From Hymenobacter negativus (lineage in GTDB: Bacteria > Bacteroidota > Bacteroidia > Cytophagales > Hymenobacteraceae), in assembly GCF_017571495.1 (NCBI RefSeq), contig NZ_JAGETZ010000004.1, positions 1-64,000 of the forward strand: DNA of 64,000 nucleotides, read 5' to 3'. A program made the position numbers and the translations under genes. Below the pieces are notes generated by a model that saw only the letters and a program-made list of their open reading frames with translations, made no database searches and was not told the DNA's origin. Below, piece after piece: positions 25,527 through 34,523 of the stretch; the first letter of the stretch is position 1; each line of letters opens with the position of its first letter.

Positions 25527-25581
25527 GACCTCCGACTACTTGTCGGGGCAACTCTCCCCGCAGGCAGTGCGTTGTGCAAGG

Positions 25582-25611
25582 CCGGGCCTACTGCCCGGTT
25601 TTTGCTTTTTT
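25582..25611 (+). terminator. Terminator between MOSC and DUF2461 genes
   Basis: CCGGGC/GCCCGG stem with a 5-base loop followed by a T-rich tract that runs up to the next start codon. Confidence 0.65.
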
Positions 25612-26301
25612 ATGGAACTGAATTTTCTGCTGCATTTCCTGGCTGAGCTCGCGGCCAATAACAATACGGTGTGGATGGCCGCCCACCGCTCCGAATACCA
25701 GCGTGCCCGCGCTGCCTGCACCGAGCTGGTGCGCGAGGTGCTGGCCCAGGCTGCTGCCAACGACCCCGACTTAGCCAACCTAACCACGTCGGACGTCATG
25801 TTTCGGCTGCACAAAAACGACCGGGCCCACCGCGACCCCGAGCCTTACAAGCGCCGCATGGGCGCGGGCCTGAAGCGCGGAGGGCGTCACGCGGCACGGG
25901 CGGGCTATTTCCTGGCCATTCAGCCGGATGGGCGCAGCTGGCTGGGGGCGGGTACCTTCCACCCTACCCCAGAATTGCTAGTAGCCATTCGGCAGGAAAT
26001 TCATTACAGCAGCGACGAGTTTCATCGGCTGCGGCAGGCGCCGGAGCTAGTGCGCTACTTCCCAATGGGCCTTGACCGGACCGGACCACAGCTCACGCGC
26101 CCGCCGCGGGGCTACGCAGCATCGGACCCCGATTTGGCCTGGCTGCGCCTGAAGACCTTCGGCATAGGCCGTTTTTATACTGATGCGGAAGTGCTGGCAC
26201 CGGGTTTTGTGCAGCAGGTAGTGGCCGGCATTGCGGCGGCCCGGCCGCTGGTCGATTTTTTCAATGCTGCTATTCCTGATGCAGGACCGCTGCAGGCGTA
26301 A
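25612..26301 (+). CDS. DUF2461-family protein
   Basis: A 229-residue protein matching the DUF2461 / TIGR02453 family of unknown function. It has a FLAELAANNNTVWMAAHRSEYQ start (family pattern: F-L-x-L-x-x-N-N-x-x-W), DVMFRLHKNDRAHRDPEPYKRRMGAGL, a GGRHAARAGYFLAIQPDG strand, and a late GIGRFYTDAEVLAPGFVQQV. The ATG at 25612 fits the family; the upstream extension overlaps the terminator hairpin. No functional context. Confidence 0.85.
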   Translation: MELNFLLHFLAELAANNNTVWMAAHRSEYQRARAACTELVREVLAQAAANDPDLANLTTSDVMFRLHKNDRAHRDPEPYKRRMGAGLKRGGRHAARAGYFLAIQPDGRSWLGAGTFHPTPELLVAIRQEIHYSSDEFHRLRQAPELVRYFPMGLDRTGPQLTRPPRGYAASDPDLAWLRLKTFGIGRFYTDAEVLAPGFVQQVVAGIAAARPLVDFFNAAIPDAGPLQA

Positions 26302-26307
26302 GCTGCT

Positions 26308-26358
26308 TAAAAAAATTTCCGGCCCCTCATGCTTCGCTTGCGCTGCATGAGGGGCCGG
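26308..26358 (-). terminator. Terminator of the deoxynucleoside kinase gene
   Basis: A 14-bp perfect stem (CCGGCCCCTCATGC and complement) followed on the minus strand by an AAATTTTTTT tract. Confidence 0.8.
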
Positions 26359-26402
26359 GGCTGTATGGTGCCAAAGGTTTGCGCTTGTATGCGCCACAAA
26401 CG

Positions 26403-27026
26403 CTAAAACAAACCAAATAGGGTGCTGTCAATCTTTTCGATGATGGTACCCAGGTCTTCGGGGCGGCGCACGTAGTCCAGCTCATTCACGTCGATGATGA
26501 GGCTGCGGCCGGCGCTATAGGCACCTATCCACTTCTCGTAGTGCTCGTTGAGGTTTTTGAGGTACTCGATGCTGATGGTGTTCTCGTAGTCGCGGCCGCG
26601 CTTCTCAATCTGACCAATGAGCTTGGGCAGGTCGGCGCGGAGGTAGAGTAGCAGGTCGGGCGGGGCTACGAGGTCCACCATCGATTCGAACAAAGCGTAG
26701 TAGTTGTTGTAGTCGCGGGTTTCGAGCAGGCCCGACTCGTGCAGGTTGGCCGCAAAAATGTGGGCGTCTTCGTAGATGGTGCGGTCCTGGATGATGCCTT
26801 TGCCAGCCTTTTGCAGTTCCTTGATGCGTTGCGTTTGGCGAAAGCGCCCATTGAGGAAATATACCTGGAGGTGAAAGGCCCAGCGGGGCATATCGTGGTA
26901 AAAATCCTTCAGGTAAGGATTATCGTCCACATCTTCCAGAAAAACCTCCCAGCGAAAATGCTGGGCCAACTTATGAGCCAGGGTGGTTTTGCCGGCTCCA
27001 ATGTTGCCGACGATGGCAATGTGCAT
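26403..27026 (-). CDS. Deoxynucleoside kinase
   Basis: A 207-residue deoxynucleoside kinase of the dCK/dGK/TK2 fold, which phosphorylates salvaged deoxynucleosides. The P-loop GNIGAGKTTL is at residues 7-16. The catalytic region has FLEDVDDNPYLKDFY and QDRTIYEDAHIFA (DR-T-x-x-E-D motif). The lid-like segment QIEKRGRDYEN matches deoxyadenosine/deoxyguanosine kinases of Gram-positive bacteria and Bacteroidota. Base specificity cannot be told. It has its own promoter (27064-27095) and terminator. Confidence 0.92.
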   Translation of the reverse strand: MHIAIVGNIGAGKTTLAHKLAQHFRWEVFLEDVDDNPYLKDFYHDMPRWAFHLQVYFLNGRFRQTQRIKELQKAGKGIIQDRTIYEDAHIFAANLHESGLLETRDYNNYYALFESMVDLVAPPDLLLYLRADLPKLIGQIEKRGRDYENTISIEYLKNLNEHYEKWIGAYSAGRSLIIDVNELDYVRRPEDLGTIIEKIDSTLFGLF

Positions 27027-27063
27027 GCGCTACGAACGAAAAAGCGAGAGAAAAGCAGAACCC

Positions 27064-27095
27064 CAAAGGTAACAGCTGCCCGGGCATTGGCTCAA
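27064..27095 (-). promoter_or_regulatory. Promoter of the deoxynucleoside kinase gene
   Basis: Minus-strand TTG (27095-27093), a 21-bp spacer and TACCTTTG (27071-27064) match the Bacteroidota promoter consensus, 37 bp upstream of the ATG. Confidence 0.6.
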
Positions 27096-27152
27096 CCATT
27101 TAGGCCTGCAATTAAGCCTTATATTTACTATATAATGCTATTATAATCTAAC

Positions 27153-27578
27153 ATGCTGACTGCTGAAGCCGTCCACCTCACCACTTTGTCCGATAGCTAC
27201 GGGGCACCGCTGGCAGAATATTATTTCTTGCCAACGAATGCCATACTATACATCCGCTGGCATGGGCACCTTACTGCGGCAGCCATCATTCGTGGGGTGA
27301 CGGCTGCGATGCAGCAGATAGAAGAGCATCCGTTTAGGCACGTGCTTAATGACAAGCGTGACACCGGCGGCGACTGGAGTGAAGCCTTGCCCTGGCTGCA
27401 ATATGAGTGGCGGCCATTGGCTGTAGCGGCAGGCATTCGGGCCATTGCCTACATTCTCTCCCCCGACTTTAATGCCCAGCTGGTAAGCAGTGAGTTTGTG
27501 GAGGCGATGTACGGCCAGATTAATGTTTCGCTGTTTGTCAGTGAAACCGAAGCCATCCGCTGGCTGCAAAAGCAGTGA
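27153..27578 (+). CDS. Hypothetical protein, STAS/SpoIIAA-like size and pattern
   Basis: A 141-residue soluble protein of unknown function. The pattern of a strand (NAILYIRWHGHLTAAAIIRGV), a helix, a strand (RHVLNDKRDTGGDWSEAL), helices and a final FVSETEAIRWLQKQ resembles SpoIIAA-like/STAS proteins common in Cytophagales genomes. No catalytic motif is visible. The upstream 126 bp are A/T-rich and shared with the divergent kinase promoter. Confidence 0.55.
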   Translation: MLTAEAVHLTTLSDSYGAPLAEYYFLPTNAILYIRWHGHLTAAAIIRGVTAAMQQIEEHPFRHVLNDKRDTGGDWSEALPWLQYEWRPLAVAAGIRAIAYILSPDFNAQLVSSEFVEAMYGQINVSLFVSETEAIRWLQKQ

Positions 27579-27596
27579 GCAAAAAGAACGACCAGC

Positions 27597-28052
27597 TTAG
27601 TCGAGTTTTTCCTTGACTTTGCGGGCGCCTTTCAGTGTGTGAAACTCGCCCTGGAAGGAGCGGATGCGCAGGCGCTCTTCGAGGGGCAGCTCGGTGCGGA
27701 TGTGCTCATAGCGCTGGTTGAGGCGGGCCAGCACCTGGCCGGCGGCGTCCCACTGCGGGTAGGTCCAGGTGCGGCGCTCGTCGCGGGTGGTGGCAATGAA
27801 CCGCTCGTAGAGGTTGGGCAGCTCTTCGGCACGGGCCTGGGCCAGGTTCACGTCGGTTTGCAACAGGTGCTGCTGCACGGGGTCGGAAGCGGTATCGGCA
27901 GTGCGGGAGGCGGCTTGCCGGGCTGAGCTTTGGGGGGTGGCCGCTGGCCGGGAACCGGTGAGCTCCCCACGCCGGAGCAGTTCGGCCTGGGTGGTTTGGG
28001 CAAAACTGGCGAGGGGCAGGCCGGCGAGCAGAAGAATGCATGCAGATTTCAT
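27597..28052 (-). CDS. Small secreted protein of unknown function
   Basis: A 151-residue exported protein. The signal peptide MKSACILLLAGLPLASFAQ is followed by a low-complexity Ser/Thr/Ala region and a helical C-terminal domain (VQQHLLQTDVNLAQARAEELPNLY... LEERLRIRSFQGEFHTLKGARKV). The open frame continues upstream to 28466 but that part is antisense to the GNAT gene. Convergent with the 27153 gene, only 18 bp apart. No family recognised. Confidence 0.6.
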   Translation of the reverse strand: MKSACILLLAGLPLASFAQTTQAELLRRGELTGSRPAATPQSSARQAASRTADTASDPVQQHLLQTDVNLAQARAEELPNLYERFIATTRDERRTWTYPQWDAAGQVLARLNQRYEHIRTELPLEERLRIRSFQGEFHTLKGARKVKEKLD

Positions 28053-28169
28053 AGGCAGGAAAAAGAAAAAACGAAGGTTTGCGGCCTTAAACGCAAGGAA
28101 TGGGCCAACCGTATCAAGTCGAACGAACCGGTTTCGGTTTTTTCGCCGCAATTTCGTGTTTTGCCGCTT

Positions 28170-28697
28170 ATGACTTCTGACGCCCCTACCGCGCCGCCGC
28201 GCATTGAGCCCGCCACGCTCAAGGACATTCCGACCATTATTCAACTCGCCGAGGCTACCTGGGAGCCGACCTACCGCTTCATCATTTCGGAGGAGCAGTT
28301 GGAATACATGTACCGGGTGATTTATTCGCCGGCGGCCCTTAGGCGCCAGATGGCCGAGCAACAGCACGTGTTTCTGGTGGCGCGCGTGGATGGCGAGCCC
28401 GCCGGCTTTGCCTCTTTCAGCCCCCTGCCCGCCGAGGAAAACGGCGAAGCCGGCTACAAGCTGCACAAGATATATGTGCTGCCCACCCGGCAGGGCCAGC
28501 GCTTAGGCGTGCACCTTATTGAGGCGGTAGAAAATGCCGCCCGCGCCGCCGGCGGCCGTTTCCTGGACCTGAACGTGAACCGCTACAACCCCGCCATCGC
28601 CTTCTACGAGCGACGCGGCTTTGCCCGCCAACGCGAAGTGGATGTGCCCATCGGGCCGTACTTCATGAACGATTACGTGATGCGGAAAACACTCTAA
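28170..28697 (+). CDS. GNAT-family N-acetyltransferase
   Basis: A 175-residue GNAT acyltransferase with clear motifs: IEPATLKDIPTIIQLAEATW at the start, GFASFSPLPAEENGEAGYKL, then the acetyl-CoA loop HKIYVLPTRQGQRLGVHLIEAVE, and a C-terminal LNVNRYNPAIAFYERRGF. It resembles the PaiA-like group (YVLP..G.G.G), whose members acetylate polyamines or other small amines. Substrate unknown. The ATG at 28170 gives the family N-terminus. The CDGSH gene follows 27 bp later, likely co-transcribed. Confidence 0.85.
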   Translation: MTSDAPTAPPRIEPATLKDIPTIIQLAEATWEPTYRFIISEEQLEYMYRVIYSPAALRRQMAEQQHVFLVARVDGEPAGFASFSPLPAEENGEAGYKLHKIYVLPTRQGQRLGVHLIEAVENAARAAGGRFLDLNVNRYNPAIAFYERRGFARQREVDVPIGPYFMNDYVMRKTL

Positions 28698-28724
28698 AAT
28701 TTTCAACCCTTACCCCCTATTCTC

Positions 28725-28955
28725 ATGTCGATTAAACTTACCGTCCTTTCCAATGGCTCCCTCCGCGTGGAGGGCGAAGACATCGAACTCGTAGACGCCC
28801 AGGGCCAGCCCTACGGCCTCGGCGGCCGCCAGCGCATCAGCATCTGCCGTTGCGGCCTGTCGAAGCAGAAGCCGTTCTGCGATGGTTCGCACAAAGGCCA
28901 TTTCGAGCACGACGCCACGGCGTTCGACCTGCCCGCGCCCAAACCGGCCGTATAG
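28725..28955 (+). CDS. CDGSH-type iron-sulfur protein
   Basis: A 76-residue protein with the CDGSH [2Fe-2S] motif. Ligands are C41-x-C43-x8-C52 and His56 in CRCGLSKQKPFCDGSHKGHF. Short N-terminal strands precede it. The domain binds a redox-active, acid-labile cluster (three Cys, one His) and acts as an electron- or cluster-transfer protein; the bacterial role is poorly known. It lies 27 bp after the GNAT gene and is followed by a very strong terminator. Confidence 0.93.
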   Translation: MSIKLTVLSNGSLRVEGEDIELVDAQGQPYGLGGRQRISICRCGLSKQKPFCDGSHKGHFEHDATAFDLPAPKPAV

Positions 28956-28963
28956 ACTCGACT

Positions 28964-29025
28964 CTCAATTGAAACAAAACGCCCGCTGACCATTTTTGGT
29001 CAGCGGGCGTTTTGTTTCAATTGAG
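28964..29025. terminator. Strong bidirectional terminator, end of the repeat-protein array
   Basis: A 29-bp perfect stem (outer CTCAATTGAAAC, inner CGCCCGCTGACCA) with a TTTT loop. It terminates both the CDGSH unit and the last repeat-protein gene. A related hairpin with GCCCGCTGACC is at 34460-34506. Confidence 0.9.
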
Positions 29026-29037
29026 TTAAGTTAAGTC

Positions 29038-31680
29038 CTACTCCACCACCAGGCGCTGGGCATACTCGCCGCAGCGCACCACGTAGGCACCGGCGGGCAG
29101 GCCGCGCAGGTCCAGCTCAGCATCCGCCGAAGCGGCCGGGGCGGGGTAGCGGCGCACCGTGCGGCCCAGGGCATCGGTGAGGGTGAGCGCGAGGCGGGGG
29201 GCGCCGGCGGGCAGGCGTAGCGTGGCCGTGCCGTGCGCCGGGTTGGGAAAGAGCTGCGCGGCAGGAATGGCTTTGGCAACTGTCGTAGCTAGCGGGGCAT
29301 TGGGGTCGTAGATGCCGAAGTAGGCCATAACCTTGCTGCCATCGCCAGTTCCCGTGAAGGCGCCGCCTGCATAAAGTTTGCCTGCGAACCCCAAGGCCAT
29401 GCTGCCGGAATGAGAGTGCAGCCCCGTGCCCAGATTATTCCACTCCATCCCGTTCCATCTGGCCACGTTACTGGTTGCTATCGCGCCGGCTTGGGTGAAA
29501 GTGCCGCCTACATACACCTCCCCACTGCTCGAAACTGCCAGCGCATAAACGTAGCTGCTGGGGCCACTTACGCCGTTGTCGGTGCCCATGCCCAGGCTGC
29601 TCCACGCCGTCCCGTTCCATTTGGCTACGCGGTTCGCGGCCACCCCGCCGGCCCGCATAAAATCGCCGCCCACGTATACCTCCCCACTACTCGCCACAGC
29701 TAGCGCGTACGCGCGCGAATTCACGCCGTTGCCGACGCCCGTGCCCAGGCTGCTCCAGGCCGTCCCGTTCCATTTGGCAATGCGCGAGGCAGTCGCCCCG
29801 CCGGCCCACATAAAATTGCCACCCACGTACAACTCCCCACTACCCGACACTGCCAGCGCATTGACGATGTCATCCACACCGTTGCTGGCGCCCGTGCCCA
29901 GGCTGCTCCAGGCCGTCCCATTCCATTTGGCAATGCGCGAGGCAGTCGCCCCGCCGGCCTGAACAAAATCGCCACCCACATATACTTCCCCGTTGCTCGC
30001 CACAGCTAGCGCCCTGACGCGCGAATCCACGCCGTTGCCGGCGCCCGTGCCCAGGCTGCTCCACGCCGTCCCGTTCCATTTGGCTACGTAGTTCGCGGCC
30101 ACCCCGCCGGCCCACATAAAATCGCCGCCCACGTATACCTCCCCGCTACTCGCCACAGCTAGTGCCCTAACGAGGCCGTCTACGCCGTTGCCCGTGCCGG
30201 TGCCTAGGCTGCTCCAGGCCGTCCCATTCCATTTGGCAATGTGATTGGCAGCTACTCCGCCGACCCGCATAAAATTACCACCTACATATACCTCCCCGTT
30301 GCTTGCCACCGCCAGCGCGGTAATAAAGTCGTCCACGCCGTTGCCCGTGCCCAGGCTGCTCCAGGCTGTGCCGCTCCATTTGGCAACGCGGCTTGCGACC
30401 ACTCCATCAACCTGGGAGAAAAAACCGCCCACGTATACTTCTCCACTACCCGCCACAGCTAACGCGCTAACGAGGCCGGGCACGCCGTTGCCGGTGGTAC
30501 CCAAAGTACTCCACGCCGTGCCATTCCATTTGGCCACGCGGTTCGTGTTCACCCCGCCAGCCTGTATAAAGGTATAACCTACGTACACCTCCCCGCTACC
30601 CGACACCGCCAGCGCATTGACGGGGCCGCCTACGCCGTTGCCCGTGCCCAGGCTGCTCCACGCCGTCCCATTCCATTTGGCTACACAGATGGCGGCCACT
30701 CCATCAACCTGGGAGAAAAAACCGCCTATATATACCTCCCCGCTGCTCGACATGGCCAGCGCGATGACCGGGCCGTCCACGCCATTACCCGTGCCCAGGC
30801 TGCTCCACACCGTGCCGTTCCATTTGGCAACGGAATTGGCAGTCACTCCACCAGCCTGGGAGAAATAACCGCCTATATATACATCCCCGTTACTGGCCAC
30901 CGCCAGCGCATTGACGCCACTGTTCACGCCGTTGCTGGCGCCCGTACCCAAGCTGCTCCAGGCCGTGCCGTTCCATTTGGCCACGCGGTTTGCGGCCAGC
31001 CCGCCGGCCTGCGTGAAACCGCCGCCTACATATACCGCCCCGCTGCTCGACACGGCCAGCACATTGACGAGGTTATCTACGCCGTTGCCGGCGCCCGTGC
31101 CCAGGCTACTCCACGCACTGCCGTTCCATTTGGCCACGTTGTTGGCTGCTGCTCCGCCAGCTTGGTCGAATTTGCCGCCCACGTATACATCCCCGTTACT
31201 GGCCACCGCCAGCGCATTGACGCTGCTGCCGTAAAGGTTGCTGTTTAAGGGGTCACCTACGCCGTTGCTGTTGCCCGTGCCCAGGCTACTCCAGGCCGTC
31301 CCGTTCCATTTGGCAATCCGGTTCGCTTCTACCCCACCGACGACCGTAAACTGGCCCCCGATGTAGATATCAGTACCCGCCCGCACCACGGCTATTACCA
31401 CCCCATCAGCACCATTCAGCCCAAACCCATCGGCCCAGCGCTCATCCCCGGCCCCGGTCGTGCCAAGTGGTCGAAACACCGGCCGCCCATCGGGTGCGGT
31501 GCCCATGCGGAACTGCCGGGCATCGAAGGAACCGTTTAGGCCGGGGCGCAGCGTACCGTCGGGGTTGAGGGCTTCGCCCAGGGGGCGGCCGGTGGTCGGC
31601 GGGGCCGTGGCATGGGCCGGGCTGTACAGGCCCAGCACCAGCAGCAGCGAAAGCAAGGAGCACAATAGGTTCTTTTTCAT
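29038..31680 (-). CDS. Secreted 14-unit propeller-repeat protein with T9SS tail (array gene 1)
   Basis: An 880-residue secreted protein. The start at 31680 gives the signal MKKNLLCSLLSLLLVLGLYS...AHA. A conserved N-terminal segment follows (RPLGEALNPDGTLRPGLNGSF, TAPDGRPVFRPLGTTGAGDERW). Then come 14 units of about 44-50 residues with the pattern ALAVASxGEVYVGGxF-xxAGGxxAxxVAKWNG-TAWSSLGTG, and a type-A T9SS sorting domain (LFPNPAHGTATLRLPAG...). Each unit looks like one four-stranded propeller blade. Units are unusually uniform (GEVYVGG, SSLGTG), suggesting recent homogenisation. Last gene of the array. Function unknown; surface-exposed or released protein is expected. Confidence 0.85.
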   Translation of the reverse strand: MKKNLLCSLLSLLLVLGLYSPAHATAPPTTGRPLGEALNPDGTLRPGLNGSFDARQFRMGTAPDGRPVFRPLGTTGAGDERWADGFGLNGADGVVIAVVRAGTDIYIGGQFTVVGGVEANRIAKWNGTAWSSLGTGNSNGVGDPLNSNLYGSSVNALAVASNGDVYVGGKFDQAGGAAANNVAKWNGSAWSSLGTGAGNGVDNLVNVLAVSSSGAVYVGGGFTQAGGLAANRVAKWNGTAWSSLGTGASNGVNSGVNALAVASNGDVYIGGYFSQAGGVTANSVAKWNGTVWSSLGTGNGVDGPVIALAMSSSGEVYIGGFFSQVDGVAAICVAKWNGTAWSSLGTGNGVGGPVNALAVSGSGEVYVGYTFIQAGGVNTNRVAKWNGTAWSTLGTTGNGVPGLVSALAVAGSGEVYVGGFFSQVDGVVASRVAKWSGTAWSSLGTGNGVDDFITALAVASNGEVYVGGNFMRVGGVAANHIAKWNGTAWSSLGTGTGNGVDGLVRALAVASSGEVYVGGDFMWAGGVAANYVAKWNGTAWSSLGTGAGNGVDSRVRALAVASNGEVYVGGDFVQAGGATASRIAKWNGTAWSSLGTGASNGVDDIVNALAVSGSGELYVGGNFMWAGGATASRIAKWNGTAWSSLGTGVGNGVNSRAYALAVASSGEVYVGGDFMRAGGVAANRVAKWNGTAWSSLGMGTDNGVSGPSSYVYALAVSSSGEVYVGGTFTQAGAIATSNVARWNGMEWNNLGTGLHSHSGSMALGFAGKLYAGGAFTGTGDGSKVMAYFGIYDPNAPLATTVAKAIPAAQLFPNPAHGTATLRLPAGAPRLALTLTDALGRTVRRYPAPAASADAELDLRGLPAGAYVVRCGEYAQRLVVE

Positions 31681-31756
31681 TAGTTGTTGTTGTGGAAAAG
31701 AGAAGGGCGCCGAAAGCAGCCCCAAGAAAAACGAATTAGCAGCCAGCCTTATTCCC

Positions 31757-34366
31757 CTACTCCACTACCAGGCGCTGGGAGTAGGCCCCGCAGCGCACCA
31801 CGTAGGTACCGGCGGGCAGGCTGCGCAGGTCTAACTCGGCCTCGGCCGTGGCCGAGGCAGGATAGCGGCGCACCACCCGGCCTAGCGCATCGGTCAGCGT
31901 CAGGGGCGGGCGCGGGGCGCCGGCGGGCAGGCGCAGGGTGGCCGCGCCGTGGGCCGGGTTGGGAAAGAGTTGCGCGGCAGGAGTGGCTTTGGCAGCGGCG
32001 GTGGCCAGCGGGGCGTTGGGGTCGTAGATGGCAAAGCGGGCCATGAGCTTGCTGCCGTCACCGGTCGTTGTAAAATCGCCTCCGACGTATATTTTTCCCG
32101 TAGGGGCAGTAGCCAAGGCGTAGACCTGCCGGTTTACCCCGGTTCCTAATGGACTCCAAGCGGTGCCGTTCCATTTGGCTACTTGGTTGACTGGGATTCC
32201 ACCTGCCTGGCTTAAGTAGCTGCTACCTACATACACATCGCCGTTGCTGGCTGTTGCCAGCGCCACAACATAACTGTTTACTCCATTGGCCGTGCCCGTG
32301 CCCATGCTATTCCAAGTGGTGCCATCCCATCGGGCCACCCTGTTAGCGGCTATTCCACCGGCCTGGGTGAAGCTACCACTCACATACACGTTCCCGTTGC
32401 CAGCCGCCGCCAGCCCCAGCACGTTACTATTCAGGCCAGTGCCTAGGTTACTCCAAGCTGTGCCATTCCACTTGGCTATATAGTTAGCAGCGATGCCCCC
32501 AGCCTGGGTGAAATACCCGCCGACATACACCTCGCTGTTGCCGGCTACAGCCAAAGCAATGACGCCAACATCGACTCCATTTGCCGTACCTGTACCCAGG
32601 CTGCTCCAAGTAGTACCATTCCACTTGGCCACATTGTTGGCAGCGGTGCCGCCGGCCTGGGAAAAGTTGCCGCCTGCGTATAAGTCGCCGTTGCTGGCCA
32701 CCGCCAGCGTCCTGACAAAATAGTTCACGCCATTGGACGGGCCAGTGCCCATACTACTCCAGGCGCTGCCGTTCCATCGCGCTATATAATTGGCCGGAAG
32801 CCCACCCGCTTGCGTAAAGTTGCCGCCGGCGTATACATCCCCGTTGCTCCCTATTGTCAGGGCAAAGACCTCGCCGTTCAAGCCATTGGCCACACCGCTG
32901 CCCAAGCTGCTCCAGGTAGTTCCATTCCATTTGGCGATGTAGTTGGCCGCGGTTCCGCCGGCTTGGGTGAAGTATCCACCCACATACACATCCCCATTAG
33001 CGGCTACTGTCAAGGCATTAATTTGACGGTTCAGGCCGTTGCTTACAGCAGCGCTACCCAAGCTGCTCCAGGCGGTACCATTCCATTTGGTCAGGAAGCT
33101 GGTAGCCGCACCACCGGCCTGAGTAAAATCCCCGCCTATGTATACATCGCCATTGCTTCCTAGCTTCAGGGCAAACACATCGCTGTTGGCTCCATTAGTG
33201 GCACCAGTGCCCAGCGTGCTCCACGTGGTAGTGTTCCAGCGGGCTATGCGGTTGGCAGCAGCGCCACCCGCCTGCGAGAAGCTGCCGCCAACATATACAT
33301 CGCCATTGCTAGCGACAGCTAAGGCCATTACGCCGCCATTCACGCCGTTATTCGTGCCGGTACCCAAGCTGCTCCAGGCACTACCGTTCCATTTGGCCAC
33401 GTTGCTGGCAGCGGTGCCGCCAGCTTGTGAGAACGTCCCTCCGACGTACAACTCGCCACTGCTGGTTACTGTCATTACCCTCACGTCACCATTCACGCCG
33501 CCATTCAGGGGGCTCCAGGTGGTGCCATTCCACTTTGCTACATTGTTGACCGTTATTAAACCGGCAATTCGAGGGTAGCCGCCAACATATATATCACCGT
33601 TGCCAGCCACGGCCAGGGCCATTACGCCCGTATCTACCCCATTGGAAGCACCCGTTCCCAAAGTGCTCCACACACTGCCGTTCCAGCGGGCTACGTGCCC
33701 GGCAGATATCCCACCGGCCTGGGTAAAATCGCCCCCGACCAGTACATCGCCATTTCCGGCGATGGCCAATGACAAAACGCTGCCATTTACGCCATTGGCG
33801 GCACCAGTACCTAAACTGCTCCAGGTGGTACCATTCCATTTGGCCACGTAGTTGGCCGCGATGCCGCCGGCTTGGATAAAGTCGCCCCCCGCGTACACAT
33901 CTCCATTGACAGCTACTGCCAACGTCATCACCGTGCCCTCTGCGCCACCATTTGCCATGCCCGTGCCCAGGCTACTCCAAGCGCTACCATCCCATTTGGC
34001 TACGTAGCTGGCCTTTACGCCGCCCACCGAGGTAAAGCTGCCGCCAACGTAAATATCAGTACCCGACTGCACAATGGTTTTTATGGCGGTATCGGCCCCG
34101 TTAAACAGGCTAAACCCACTTTGCCACCGCTCATCCCCGGCACCGGTCGTACCAAGTGGTCGAAACACCGGCCGGCCATCGGGCGCGGTACTCACGCGGA
34201 ACTGCCGGACATCGAAGGAGCCATTTAGGCCAGGGCGCAACGTGCCGTCGGGATTGAGGGCTTCGGCCAGGGAGTGGCCGGGAGCAGGCGGTGGCGTGGC
34301 GGCGCGGGCCGGGCCCAGCAGGACCAATAGCAGGACGAATAGGGTGGGCAGTAGCTTTCGTTTCAT
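31757..34366 (-). CDS. Secreted 14-unit propeller-repeat protein with T9SS tail (array gene 2)
   Basis: An 869-residue paralogue of the neighbouring genes. Signal MKRKLLPTLFVLLLVLLG..ARA, the conserved leader (EALNPDGTLRPGLNGSF, FRPLGTTGAGDERW), 14 repeat units and a T9SS type-A tail. Unit 4 is divergent (GGYPRIAGLITVNN, short linker) and unit 7 has SFLTKWNG. The last unit loses the KWNG strand and merges into GDGSKLMARFAIYDPNAPL, as in all four paralogues. The C-terminal tail (GRVVRRYPASATAEAELDL, PAGTYVV) groups with gene 4 rather than with its neighbour gene 1. It precedes gene 1 by 76 bp, with no terminator between. Confidence 0.85.
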   Translation of the reverse strand: MKRKLLPTLFVLLLVLLGPARAATPPPAPGHSLAEALNPDGTLRPGLNGSFDVRQFRVSTAPDGRPVFRPLGTTGAGDERWQSGFSLFNGADTAIKTIVQSGTDIYVGGSFTSVGGVKASYVAKWDGSAWSSLGTGMANGGAEGTVMTLAVAVNGDVYAGGDFIQAGGIAANYVAKWNGTTWSSLGTGAANGVNGSVLSLAIAGNGDVLVGGDFTQAGGISAGHVARWNGSVWSTLGTGASNGVDTGVMALAVAGNGDIYVGGYPRIAGLITVNNVAKWNGTTWSPLNGGVNGDVRVMTVTSSGELYVGGTFSQAGGTAASNVAKWNGSAWSSLGTGTNNGVNGGVMALAVASNGDVYVGGSFSQAGGAAANRIARWNTTTWSTLGTGATNGANSDVFALKLGSNGDVYIGGDFTQAGGAATSFLTKWNGTAWSSLGSAAVSNGLNRQINALTVAANGDVYVGGYFTQAGGTAANYIAKWNGTTWSSLGSGVANGLNGEVFALTIGSNGDVYAGGNFTQAGGLPANYIARWNGSAWSSMGTGPSNGVNYFVRTLAVASNGDLYAGGNFSQAGGTAANNVAKWNGTTWSSLGTGTANGVDVGVIALAVAGNSEVYVGGYFTQAGGIAANYIAKWNGTAWSNLGTGLNSNVLGLAAAGNGNVYVSGSFTQAGGIAANRVARWDGTTWNSMGTGTANGVNSYVVALATASNGDVYVGSSYLSQAGGIPVNQVAKWNGTAWSPLGTGVNRQVYALATAPTGKIYVGGDFTTTGDGSKLMARFAIYDPNAPLATAAAKATPAAQLFPNPAHGAATLRLPAGAPRPPLTLTDALGRVVRRYPASATAEAELDLRSLPAGTYVVRCGAYSQRLVVE

Positions 34367-34459
34367 CTGTAGTCGGCCGGAAAAGTGAATAAGAATGGAA
34401 AGATAGGTTTCTTATATGGAGGCACAAGCTGGCCACATCCGGTTCGTGTGTAGAAGCGC

Positions 34460-34506
34460 AAACGAAAAAGCCCGCTGACCAATTTGGCCAGCGGGCTTTT
34501 TCGTTT
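34460..34506. terminator. Terminator after array gene 3
   Basis: A 21-bp stem (AAACGAAAAAGCCCGCTGACC against its complement with one mismatch). The core and position relative to the upstream repeat gene match the terminator at 28964-29025. It splits the array into two two-gene units. Confidence 0.85.
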
Positions 34507-34523
34507 CGGTCAAGTTAAGTGCC

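Noticed and set aside
28053-28466. N-terminal extension of the secreted protein gene ending at 27597
   Set aside because: Runs antisense through the GNAT gene; a clear signal peptide begins at 28052.
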